The notes under the pieces were generated by a model. The model was not told where the DNA came from. It did no database searches and saw only the letters and a list, made by a program, of their open reading frames with translations. A DNA stretch of 64,000 bases from Hemileia vastatrix. Lineage: Eukaryota; Basidiomycota; Pucciniomycetes; Pucciniales; Zaghouaniaceae. This document shows positions 22,596 through 32,431 of this stretch, piece by piece (the first letter of the stretch is position 1; every line of letters starts with the position of its first letter). The DNA lies in the NCBI GenBank assembly GCA_030280995.1, contig JASXTE010000008.1:4669001-4733000 (forward strand), written 5' to 3'. A program made the position numbers and the translations under genes.

Positions 22596-23075
22596 TGTGG
22601 TCTTCCAACATTGGAAGGGGCCTTTGTTGTGTGATTTGGCGCTGTTTGTGCATGTCTTAATTGACATCTGTTAAAGAATTTGGTATTTTTCTGGTTTTAT
22701 TCCATGGATATTGGGTCTGCGGGTATGTGGGTACTATCATTGGATAGCCCTGGTTTTTCTCTATATTTTATGTCTTGTAGACATTTTTCATATTCTGAGT
22801 TTTAAGGGGTCATTTCCTCATTTTTCATTTATAAAAGATTTCTGTTTAATTTTGTTTTTTGTGTTTTAAAGGCTAACCTTAAGTCTTAGGGTTAAGTGCT
22901 TAGTACCATTGGATAGAGCTAATTTTTCTCTATATTTCTTGTCTCAAAGTTGTTATAGTGATATTCCGTGTTTAAAAGGTTTTAGTGGTTGTAGCTAATT
23001 TTTCTAAGTAGATTAGTGGTTTTTATTGGTTTTTTGGCTTCAGGGAGGCCAGGCCGCTTCAGGCGGCCCGCCCGC
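22596..23075 (+). mobile_element. 5' LTR of element A2, first part
   Basis: Starts TGTGGTCTTCCAACATTGG inside the Harbinger relic and matches the reverse complement of 11005-11495. It is interrupted by element B at 23076, in the GC-rich block ...GGCGGCCCGCCCGC; the LTR continues at 33544. The unbroken order of these two parts can be read in the A LTR around 10985-11005. Confidence 0.85.
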
Positions 23076-24170
23076 TATGGTAAGGTAAACTCTTACAGTC
23101 GCCTTTCTGTAAGCAGAATCCGGAGGAGATGTGTGGATTTAGCCGAAAACCCTGTCCTTCCAATAAAAATAACAAAATGGGAATTCTAAATCACTAAGCT
23201 AACCAATCTACTTGGATCTGATTGATGAAAATAATGAAACTCTAAAATATTTAACACTTATTGAGATTTAAATAAAAGTGGCTGTTGAGAAAAGAAATAC
23301 GGATAACAACAATTAAGGTGTACCAGTGAAAGATCTGAAAATATTGACTTTTATGTTTTTATAATAATTTGAATTTTTATGAGACAGCAATAATCAAGTC
23401 CCAGTGATGAAGACTTTTCTAAAGATACCCTGTATGAAGTGTGATTTAAATTGTTGAGTAGTATTTCTAAAATGTTATATATAAGATAAAAAGTTATAAG
23501 GGTATTACAAATTTATTTAATTTGTTGAGTAATAAAAAATGAGACCGTGGTGGTTAATAATTAAGCTGTATGATGTGTCCCCCCTCACAATTTCGAGTTT
23601 GAGAGGCGCTTAAGTATTCCTAGTCACGTGCCTAAGTTTTCCCCTCCAGAGCTCTCCCAGAGTCAAAGCGGAGTCCGTACGGAGTCCGTCCGGACTTCCG
23701 GACTCAATTAGAACCTTAAAACTATAATAAAAAATCTAGAAAAAATTACACGTAATAGAGCTACTTCCCCTTTACATACCAAACTATAAAATTTTCGTAG
23801 TCTGCGCAGCTCTAATTACCCCGTGAAAATTCATCAAAGTTAAGTAATTTCTGAAAACGTAAATATTTCTATAAAACTTTAAAATTCATTTAAAAATATA
23901 AGAAAAATAGTAAAAATTCTGGAAAAATTTGCCAAGGTTCTTGAGTGACTCGACTTAATACTTATAATATTTTCAGACCGTAAAAATAAGTTTTCTCCGT
24001 AAAATAAATTGTTTTTGTGTAGGCATTCTCTCGTGACCAATTTCTTCATATTTAAAAATCAAATAAATTAAATAAAACCCTTTTTTTATAAAAATAATAA
24101 CACCAATCTTGCATGCCGTAGTAACTCCATTTACGTACTTAGGTGCCATACTAAACTTTAGGCTACCACA
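23076..24170 (-). mobile_element. 3' LTR of element B
   Basis: In element orientation TGTGGTAGCC... to ...CCTTACCATA, 1095 bp, matching the 5' LTR at 32432-33543 at roughly 97% by eye. Differences include an 18-bp unit present only in the 5' LTR, in the GC-rich block. That block (23666-23705) contains CGGAGTCCGTACGGAGTCCG and is the only GC-rich part of the LTR. The left flank (CCGC) and the right flank of the 5' LTR (CTGC) may be a decayed target duplication. Confidence 0.85.
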
Positions 24171-24185
24171 TCCTCCCTCCAATCG
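24171..24185 (-). other. Polypurine tract of element B
   Basis: The minus strand reads CGATTGGAGGGAGGA next to the LTR start TGTGG. It matches that of element A except for one base; the conserved sequence extends a further 15-20 bases into the element (AGAATG...ACATTCTC). Confidence 0.8.
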
Positions 24186-24293
24186 AGAATGTCCCCATTC
24201 TTAAAACTTTGCATAAGTGGTCGAACACAATATTCATCTTTAACCTTCAACCACCATCTTCTTTAATCAACTATAAAATTCATCTTCATCAAT

Positions 24294-24986
24294 ATGTCTT
24301 CCAAAGAACTTGTCGCTCCATGTGAACTCTGCGCTCGATACCAGGTACCTGGTTTAATGTCCAACCCTAATCTTCCTGGTAGGACAGCTTGCCACTTATG
24401 CCGTGTGAAAAAAGTCAAATGTAACCGGCCATTAGTTCCTTCTAAAACAAACGTATATTTAGGACCAGCAGCTCTCCCTGATCACTCAACTTCTAAAAAG
24501 CGATCAAAAATTCATGTCTTCTTAAAACGAATAAGATCAAAAGCAGCTTCAAAAGTTCAATTTTCATCAGCAGATCCCGGCCTTATTTTGCCTTCACAAG
24601 ATCCTAATCCTATAACGCCAGTGCCCCCAACCAACTTTTCTGAGACTATGTTTCCTGGCTCTAAATGTAGGACCCTATTATCTTACTAAAAAAAACTTTT
24701 AATCAAAATTTGACTAAACCTATGACTTAATAACATATTTGAACTTCTAGCTGTTGAAATAACCAACACTGATGATGTTGGTAGATTGAAGATGGACTAT
24801 ATCAATCATTATCCAAATTTTCATCGCTATCTTTTTCTTGACTTTACTAATGAGTTGAAACGAAAAATGCTGGCCTATTTTCAAGAAACTCCAGCTAATA
24901 ACCATGAAGACCTCATGAAAAGAAGAATTTTAATGCAAAGCTTTGATAATGATGTTGAACAATTTCAAAGAAATTATCTTTTCTAA
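24294..24986 (+). CDS. Antisense Zn(II)2Cys6-like gene of element B, two exons
   Basis: Lies opposite to gag-pol, 124 nt from the LTR edge, at the same place as the gene in element A. Exon 1 (24294-24666) encodes PCELC and then CHLCRVKKVKCNRP, the second half of a zinc cluster; the third Cys of the standard six is Gly in this copy. An 84-nt intron (24667-24750, GTAGGA...CTTCTAG) restores phase exactly, forming a TCT codon across the junction. Exon 2 (24751-24986) encodes MDYINHYPNFHRYLF, LAYFQETPA and MKRRILMQSF, similar to exon 2 in A (LHYFQSTPA, RRHLIHQF). The predicted product is 202 residues and no stop interrupts it. A DNA-binding role is suggested by the cluster only. Alternative view: exon 1 alone (131 residues) is the product. 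Confidence 0.65.
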
Positions 24987-25569
24987 CAGTATAACTTGAT
25001 AAAATTTTGTTTTTGCTTGGTCTTCTTAAACTTTCAACATAAATGATGTTTTCTTTCTTCTCTGGCTTGATATAACATAAAATAAAATAATATAAATCTT
25101 GTGATGATTCCACTACTGAGAGCAAGGTTTGAATCCCTTCAGACTCCCATATACCAGTCTTCCTTCTTGTCACAGCATTGAGAGAGTGGATCTTCCTATG
25201 AGCCGAATACTCCTGATTCCAACCTCATAGGGCCCCCCACTGAGCCAAATTCTATGATTCCAATCTCGCCATAAGGTCCTCCAAGCTTCACACCAAAAAT
25301 GGCCTAACACTGAGGCACTAAAAAAATCATTCCCTAAAATCCAACTACCATCCTAACTTCTGATTCCTTCATCACAATTTTCAAACTTTGCTATACAGCA
25401 AACGCATAAAATACTTTTGCCAGGCTTCCAATAATAATATTAACTTTAGACCATGTTAAAGCGCCACAAATTTCACCTAATTAACCATTATGCTTTCATT
25501 AGCATCATCACCACCTAAAATTTTAACCCCCTAAAGCTTATCAGCACCCAATTCCAGAAATAATTGAAT

Positions 25570-26400
25570 AACCAGTTTAGAGTCTTAGTGGACAGTTATA
25601 AATTAAAAGATTGAATTGAGTTATCCAAACAAGATTGACATTCCAATTTAAAGTATTGGTAGACCAAACATATAATCGATTGCCAGTTTATGGTCTTGGT
25701 GGACCAAAGATCGTTTAGGTGCATAAATAACTTGATAAATTCCTAAGTAAGGCCTAGGATTGACCAAAGATTGAATAAATTTGATAATCCAGTTTAATGT
25801 CATAGTGGACCAAACATTTGATAGACAAGTAATCCAGTATAAGGCCATAGTGGACCAATGAATGTTGAATTATCCTGCAGATATTAATTTTCCAGTTTAA
25901 AGTCATAGTGGACTAAAAAATGAGTGAACTACCAGTTTAAAGTCATGGTGGACCAAACATTTAATCGATAAGAAATCCAGTTTAAGGTCATGGTGGACCC
26001 AAAAGCTTGATAATAGTCCAGTTTAGGGTCTTGGTGGACCTAACATTTGATAACACTCCAGTTTAAGGTCATGGTGGACCTAACATTTGATTTATAAAAA
26101 AAAAATCCGTCTCCAAAAATATCCATAAAATCTTGATCATACTTCAAATTCAGTTTAAAGTCTTGAAGGACTAACAGCTCCAATATAAAATTTTTAATGA
26201 GAGTCTTGAAAATTAGCCAGTTTAAAGTCTTGGAGGACTAAAAGCTCTGAAATTCGTATAAAACCCTTAAGGAAAGTCTTGAACAGTAGCCAGTTTAAAG
26301 TCTTGGAGGAATAACAGATCCAAAATACATATAAAAAAACCTTAAAGAACGTCTTGAAAAGTAGCCAGTTTAAAGTCTTGGAGGACTAACAGATATCTTG
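25570..26400. repeat. Array of about 14 degenerate 22-nt motifs (element B 3' region)
   Basis: Copies of CCAGTTTAAAGTCNTGGNGGAC occur near 25572, 25641, 25682, 25789, 25833, 25890, 25931, 25977, 26018, 26059, 26151, 26217, 26290 and 26366, spaced unevenly by about 40-110 bp. Variation is concentrated at fixed positions (CTT/CAT, GTGG/GAGG). Another copy is at 27146. The same motif is translated as DLQQEVKL in the polyprotein of this element. Confidence 0.8.
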
Positions 26401-26820
26401 AAGTAAAATCCCATAGGTTTGAGTTCCCCTAGACCCTGTTTCCTGTATAAACTAAATGAATAAACTAAAAAGAATGAAGACTGAAAAATAAACTAAGAAA
26501 TATGATAATAATTTTGATTTAATTAATTAATTTTTTTATTATTTTATTATTTTATTTAATTTTATTTTTTTTATATTTATTTTATTTTTATTTCATTTTA
26601 TTATTTTTTAATTTTTAATTTTTATTTTATTTTTATTTTTTATTTTTATTTAATTTTAATTTTAATTTTGTTTTTAATTTAAAATAAAAGATTTTAGAAA
26701 AGATAGTTTTTGAAATAAAAGTTAAATTTTTAATTTTTAAAGAAAGATAAATGAATGTGAAAAGAAAGATAAAAAAAGTAATAATAATAAAAAAATTTCA
26801 AAATAAAATTTTTAAAAGAT
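26401..26820. other. AT-rich low-complexity segment of element B
   Basis: Almost pure A/T with TTTTATTT-type repeats around 26520-26680. No ORF or recognised signal. Confidence 0.5.
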
Positions 26821-27320
26821 GCCCCCCGCCCATTTGATGAGCCGTACCCTCAACATCATACCCACATCCAAGTGCAACTTGATGTGGTTACACAATTTTG
26901 AGAAATTGAAAAGAAAATAAAATAAATGAAAGTTTTTAGAAGATAAATTTTATAATGATGATCACTGGGTGGGATCCCTCCAATTAATAAAAATGATTAG
27001 AGACCACCAGTGAGCATCACCTTTGCAATAATTCATAATATATATTTAAAGGAAAGAAATCACAATCTAGCATAAAAAAATCAAAAACAAAATAAAATAA
27101 AAAAATTTTGAATCCGGCGTTGAGAGCGGTGTCTCTTGATTCGTTCCAGTTTATAGTCTTAGTGGACTTCCTATAATTAAAAGACAAAGCCAGGATTTAA
27201 CTAGAAACTGGGAAAATTTTGGAAATGAACATTATGGGGTAATTGTGTATAGAGCAGCCAGCCCATCAATTACCCCCACACTTGCCAATATTAAATTAAG
27301 AAGGTTCCCCTGTGAACACT
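26821..27320. repeat. Conserved hairpin block of element B
   Basis: Contains, in the same order as element A, the CCACATC/GATGTGG hairpin (26862-26887), the GATCACTGG/CCAGTG hairpin (26960-27014), one copy of the 22-nt motif (27146) and the GGGGTAATTG/CAATTACCCC stem-loop (27236-27276) with the loop AGAGCAGCCAGC. Flanking sequence is diverged while these features are kept. Confidence 0.65.
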
Positions 27321-27479
27321 TCTTCCAATAAATTTTAAAAATTTTCCAACACTATCTTCGCCCATATTTTAAGAATTTTAAGTTTTTGAAAATTTCAAAG
27401 AAGGTCTTCTTGAATTTTGTTAAGTTTCATCATAGTTTCGTCACCCATATGCAGTGTAACGACAGTAAAGTATTTTGAT

Positions 27480-27605
27480 AAAAAGAAGATAGTTTATCCT
27501 CGTTGCGGAGGTATCCATAAAATTTTGTAGATATCATAGTTTTTCTCATTGCGGAGGAATCCATAAAATTTTGTCGATATTATAGTTTATCCTCATTGCG
27601 GAGGA
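27480..27605 (-). repeat. Three copies of AGTTTATCCTCRTTGCGGAGG at the integrase 3' end
   Basis: Near-identical 21-24 nt units start around 27489, 27538 and 27584; the last overlaps the integrase stop codon, so the protein ends FLRNEDKL. Element A has one copy at the same place (about 3427). They look like another variant of the dispersed 22-nt motif. Confidence 0.65.
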
Positions 27606-29709
27606 AGACTTTGGCACTCCTGGTGCCTCTAGGATAGAACCGTTTCACTTGATCGGCTGCTACCCTCTTCTTTAATACTACTCCATCCAACTCTTCTAAC
27701 ACATATGAACCGCCAGAAACTTGCTCCTTAACATTATACGGTCCATTCCACCTATCTGCAAACATTTTTCCCCACTGACTTTCCAAACTCCTATTATACA
27801 CCAGGACCATATCACCTGGGCTCAAAGGTTTCCTTAATCAATGTGCCAACCGCTCATCCCAATATCTGACTGATTGATTTCGGATCTTCATCATCCGCAA
27901 ATATGCCTTTTCTAAATATTCTTCTTTCTTTTCTAGCTGCATCATTCTTGCACACAATAATTCTTCAGTGGTTTTGACCGTGTCCCAGTCAACTCCAAGA
28001 TATGATTCAGCTTCTAAATCAACCGGTAAAACTGCTTTCTGTCCAAAAACAAGTTCATAAGGTGAAAATCCGGTCGTCCTTTTGGCAGTGATTCGATCAG
28101 CAAATAAAACTGAAGGTAAATAGTGCCTCCACTTTTCAGCACTGGTCCCACACATTTTAACTAAAGCATCCTTGATAACTTGATGCCCTCTTTCAACCAT
28201 GCCTTCAGCATCAGGATAATATGGGGTTGCTACCCTAACCTTTGATCCAACTTTCAATACGGCCTCTTTAAACTCTGTCCCAAATTCAGGACCTCCATCT
28301 ACCGTCACCAACTTCATCACCCCATACCTATATACCCAATTATTCAACAAAAATTCTGCCACATTTTTGGCAGTTAAATTAATAAGAGGCGCTGCCTCTA
28401 CCCAACCAGATAAATCATCTCTGGCCACAATTAAATATTTATACCGTCCCTCTTTTATATGAACGGCATCTAAACTAACTCTTCTAAAGAGCGTATATTC
28501 ACCGGTTGCGCGTCCAGGTTCTTTTGGCCTTAAATAACTTCGTCTTTGACATTCTTCGCATGACTGAACCCACTTTTTAACAGCCATCTTCATGCCAGGC
28601 CACCAGAATCGATCAGAAATTCTTCTAAACGTTTCTCCAACGCCTCTATGCCCAGGATCTTCATGCAGTGATTTCAAAACTAATTCTTGCCCCTTCTCTT
28701 GAGTTATAACTACTTGAGGATTTGGATACCTTCTCCTCATTAAACGTCGACCTGATAGGTAAAACGTAGATGACTTCCTCTTGATTGCCACCCATTCATC
28801 GTCTTCACAATCTTCTGGCCTCTCTAAAGTCAACAAATATTTAACTAACAAAATATAAAAACCAGTCTGACCCCAGACTTCATCTTGAAAATCGATTAAT
28901 ATAACATCAATAGGGACTTCTCTATCACCAATATCACCTGCACATGAATGAGCCAATAATCGTTGACCCCTAAATAAATCTTTAATCGAGATTTGTCGAC
29001 GTTTTTCTTCTGAACCTTTGGATCCTTCGTAAACCGTATTTGAAAATACCTCTTTCTCTTTATCCACCTTTTTATTTAAGTTCTCTAATTCTCCAACATA
29101 TACACCATTCCTTAATTTACTACTATCCCACACTACCAATCCATCTTCCTCTACATACACCACATCTTCTTCTACCTCCTTTCTACCAAATTTATCTACA
29201 CCTTTTCCAACACCTTTATTAACATAAAAACTATTTTCCAGTTTATCCTCTTGGTGGAGGTCCGGAAATGAATTTTCACAAAAATTATTTTTTTGTGTTT
29301 TAATTATACTGAGATTTTTTATTGGACTTTGATAAGATTTTTGCAGTTTACCCTCTTGCTGGAGGTCCAAAATAGAAGGAGATACTTGCAGTTTAACCTC
29401 TTGCTGGAGGTCCAAAAAGATACCCTTCCAATTTTTATCCAACCTAATTTGGCCCAATTTGCCTTTTTCACCATTTTTAAATTTAATAGAAAAACAGGGT
29501 AAATCCAATAAACATATAGAAAAGTCCATAACGTATTTGCACTCCAAAGTAATATTAACAGAAAATAATTGAGAATCCACTTGAATTATCTCCAAGTGAG
29601 CTGACCTATTGCAATCCGGGATCTCATCCTGAGGAGAGATTACAACATTAGAGTGATCAGCCCCTGCTACCCCAAAAAATGAGGGCATCCATCCCTTTCC
29701 AACAAACAT
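27580..29709 (-). CDS. Element B Pol lacking RT/RNase H: linker plus integrase
   Basis: Reached from the gag-protease frame by the -1 shift at 29673-29679. An N-terminal spacer with FLDLQQEVKLQ, ILDLQQEGKLQ and FPDLHQEDKLEN repeats leads directly into VYVEEDGLVVWDSS, which in element A comes after RT and RNase H. The integrase follows: HEDPGH...CEEC zinc domain, DAVHI / TVDGGPEF / GMVERG catalytic motifs (34 residues between the last two acidic residues by my count), and a WNGPYNV module. One TGA at about 27836 replaces the Arg codon seen in A (AHRLRNP); otherwise the frame is open to FLRNEDKL. Loss of RT with an otherwise clean frame suggests mobilisation by another element. Confidence 0.85.
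29667..29680 (-). promoter_or_regulatory. Candidate -1 ribosomal frameshift site, element B
   Basis: The gag-protease frame reads CAT TTT TTG GGG TAG; the heptamer T TTT TTG (29679-29673) precedes the stop by one codon. The overlapping integrase frame is -1 relative to it and starts matching element A right here (FFGVAGADH). Element A has T TTT TTA GAG TAA at the same point. I did not find an obvious pseudoknot by eye. Confidence 0.6.
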
Positions 29710-32255
29710 AATTCACCAGAAGCCGTCCGTTTAATATGCCACTTCTTGGTGCAAAAACAACACTGGCACAGAGTAGTAATCCCTGGCCGTGTTTCCCAAC
29801 CTTCATCTCCAGGAGGCGCTAACCGCATATGTAACCTCCGCATATCTTCACCAGTGATCTCCAAACTAATTCCCATGCCAGCTTGATACCCTATCCTGGC
29901 CTCAAAATCCATCAAAAAAGGACCCCCAAGAACAGTTTTGACTGCTCCACTGGCCACATAAAAGTGAACCTTACCAACAGATCCACCAATGCCTAACCTG
30001 ACATGCTCAGCTGTACCCATCAGCTCTGTTGCATGCCCTCCAATGCCTCTGAGGTTTCCCCCAGTTCCACTTTTAATTGGAAAGCCTATACTCGTCGCTT
30101 GCTCCAATGAAATTAAATTAATTTGAGACCCTGAATTGACCAAGGCCTTTACTTCTTTACCGTTAAGAGTTACCACCAGGTAACCCAGGGGAGCGGAAAA
30201 ATGTGTATCTACATCTTCCCCAAACTTTTCAGCATTTTCACAAATATATTCCACCTCTCCAGTGGAAACCCAACGCCTCGTCAAATTCTTCTTTTGCTTT
30301 TCAGCAAGCGCCGGACTAATTGTAAATAACTCCCCCAAAGATAAGGGAATCTGCAGTTGATTCACCCTATTCAAAACTGCGTCCATTGCATTAGCTTGAC
30401 CAGAAACTACTGGCCGCTCATACTGGACCTTTGATTTAACAACCTTGGCCCTGGGTACCTCTTGAGGACCAACCGAGCCATCTTCACTTTCTATAACCCT
30501 AACTCCGTCACCAGCTTCTTGCACTAATCCTGATCCATCGCTAGTCCTTCTTACTCCCTCCATTGGGATGGGACCGCTAAAACTTGGTCTGGGTAGAGAC
30601 GCCAACGGTACGTCCTCCTCAGAATCCGAATTATCCTCTGGCATAGGCTCACCATTTAAATCAAACTTGCCATAACTAGGGGGCCCCATATCAGCAATCC
30701 CCTTCTGCATTTTATATAATTCGTCCTTATAGTAAGGGTTCAATTTGTTGGCGGCAGTTTGAGCACTAAAATTCTTGTCCTTAGAGTAAGGGTTCACTTT
30801 GTTATTGGCCTTGCCAGGATAAGCCCTCAATTGGCTCTGAATGCTACTCTTCGCCTTAGTAGCAGCTGCTCTTCTAGCAGCATTAACATCGTATTCTCCG
30901 TCCATACAGCTACCCTCCACCTGGGCAACCGTTGCCAGCTCTAAACCACCAAAAGAAGTAGAAAATGTGGCTTTACTGACCTCTTTCTCTTTACCTTTGT
31001 CAGCTTTTCCACCATTACCATTACCATTTTTTCCACCCTTGGCATTTACATCTTCATCCGTCACCTCTTCAAATCTGGCTCTCCTTTCAGCCGTTAAACT
31101 TCTTCTGACCAAATCAGAAGGAGACTGTCCATCACTGGGCTTGATGAACGAACTATCAGGAAATTTATAAACTATACCATCAAATAAAGCTCGCCCAGCA
31201 TCCATATCCTTATCAAGAGCAAAACAAACTGTTGCTCTGTGCCCCCTCCTATTACAATAGGAGCACACCTTTGGCTCATCGTAGCCACCTCTATAACTAC
31301 TACCACCATTCCCACCATTTCTCCCATTTCCTGGGAAGCGGTTACCATTATTATTGCCATTATAACTTCGACGTTCATAACCTCTGGACTGATAAGAAGT
31401 CGAGGTCGACGAAGAAGCGATTGGGGCCTTGTTGGCCTTCTGAGTCTCTTGAACAAATATTTTTAACTGTTTAGTTAAATCGGCCAAATGATCAACCATC
31501 TTATTATCTACATTGCCCTCAACTTTAGCAGCAGGTAATCCCATTTGAGCCTTCTTGGCCTCCTGGGCTTTGACCATAATATTGTTGTTTTCGGCCAAAA
31601 CTTTGCTAACCTTGCTAACATATTGAGTGCAGGACTCTTGATATTTGTCCAACGCAAATAACTTTAGATGGGATTGAATGTTGTCCTTGATAACCTCCAG
31701 AGCCGGCAGTTTCTGCTCACCATTAGGCAGTTCCTTCATCAAATCTTTTCTTGAAAGATCCTTCAAGACGTCCATACGAATATCCCTACTGCATGCTGTC
31801 CAAAACAAATCTTTTGCTTGATTCTCATGCACTAACTCATCCACCAATATGAGATATTCCACCACTTCATCAAACTGAACACAGAGCTTTTTGAAGTCAG
31901 CCATAGAAGAAACACCACCTTTTGCTTGCCAGTCTCCAACAATTTTATTGAGGTCCATCATAGTAAACCTAACACCCCATCTATCAACCATAGCTTTAGA
32001 AAGCTTTACCCAATCCTTGTCCTTGAATGCCTGCATAGCAATACCCTCTTTTTCCACCTCCCTATCAGCAATAAAAAATCTAACTTGCTTCACCATATCC
32101 ACATGAGAAGCACCATCAACAGCAGCAGCAGCTTCATACCTGCTAATGAACCATTTAACCTCCTCCCCATCAAACTTTGGGCCATCCCAAGAAACAATTC
32201 TAACTGAGGGAGTAAGAGGGTTAGAAGATCCAGAAGCAACAGCAGAAGAAGACAT
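29667..32255 (-). CDS. Element B Gag-protease polyprotein (862 aa)
   Basis: Open throughout. Residues about 15-250 form the Gag core (RIVSWDGPKFDGEEVKWF), 270-340 a Gly/Asn-rich linker, then an intact CCHC knuckle CSYCNRRGHRATVC (about 335-348). A mixed-charge linker with DNSDSEEDVPLASLP follows, then a retropepsin-like protease near residue 715: KALVNSGSQINLIS. The expected catalytic Asp (DSG) is Asn here (GAC to AAC type change), although surrounding motifs IGGNLRGIGGH and VLGGPFLMDF are kept. So particle assembly may be possible but self-processing should not. The start at 32255 (MSSSAVASGS) matches MASGSA in A. Confidence 0.85.
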   Translation of the reverse strand: MSSSAVASGSSNPLTPSVRIVSWDGPKFDGEEVKWFISRYEAAAAVDGASHVDMVKQVRFFIADREVEKEGIAMQAFKDKDWVKLSKAMVDRWGVRFTMMDLNKIVGDWQAKGGVSSMADFKKLCVQFDEVVEYLILVDELVHENQAKDLFWTACSRDIRMDVLKDLSRKDLMKELPNGEQKLPALEVIKDNIQSHLKLFALDKYQESCTQYVSKVSKVLAENNNIMVKAQEAKKAQMGLPAAKVEGNVDNKMVDHLADLTKQLKIFVQETQKANKAPIASSSTSTSYQSRGYERRSYNGNNNGNRFPGNGRNGGNGGSSYRGGYDEPKVCSYCNRRGHRATVCFALDKDMDAGRALFDGIVYKFPDSSFIKPSDGQSPSDLVRRSLTAERRARFEEVTDEDVNAKGGKNGNGNGGKADKGKEKEVSKATFSTSFGGLELATVAQVEGSCMDGEYDVNAARRAAATKAKSSIQSQLRAYPGKANNKVNPYSKDKNFSAQTAANKLNPYYKDELYKMQKGIADMGPPSYGKFDLNGEPMPEDNSDSEEDVPLASLPRPSFSGPIPMEGVRRTSDGSGLVQEAGDGVRVIESEDGSVGPQEVPRAKVVKSKVQYERPVVSGQANAMDAVLNRVNQLQIPLSLGELFTISPALAEKQKKNLTRRWVSTGEVEYICENAEKFGEDVDTHFSAPLGYLVVTLNGKEVKALVNSGSQINLISLEQATSIGFPIKSGTGGNLRGIGGHATELMGTAEHVRLGIGGSVGKVHFYVASGAVKTVLGGPFLMDFEARIGYQAGMGISLEITGEDMRRLHMRLAPPGDEGWETRPGITTLCQCCFCTKKWHIKRTASGELCLLERDGCPHFLG

Positions 32256-32412
32256 CCCAATAAGTAATGAAAAGCGTTAACAATCGATAAAATAACAAGC
32301 CTCTTGCAGGCCAATAACAAAAATCCAATTAGAGTTCCAGAAAATAAGCCTCTTGCAGGCTAATAACATTCTTGATCCAAGTAAGTCTTTAAAGAAAGCT
32401 AGAGAAATTGTA

Positions 32413-32429
32413 CCCCACGTTTGGCACCA
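32413..32429 (-). other. Primer-binding site of element B
   Basis: Minus strand TGGTGCCAAACGTGGGG two bases after the LTR end. Same site type as A and A2. Confidence 0.75.
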
Positions 32430-32431
32430 AC

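Noticed and set aside
22450..22674. Separate small gene ending in the A2 LTR
   Set aside because: Its first half is the C-terminus of the Harbinger transposase (IITCIILHNILAD) and its second half is LTR sequence; it is a fusion by insertion, not a gene.
23076..24170. Solo LTR next to an unrelated element
   Set aside because: The adjoining polypurine tract and the matching LTR at 32432-33543 show it is the 3' LTR of element B.
24294..24689. Host zinc-cluster transcription factor gene flanked by transposons
   Set aside because: It lies inside element B between the polypurine tract and integrase, with a homologue at the same place in element A, so it belongs to the element rather than the host.
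25570..26400. CRISPR-like array of short repeats
   Set aside because: Repeats are degenerate, spacing is irregular and partly repetitive, the same motif is translated in the polyprotein, and the context is a eukaryotic retroelement.
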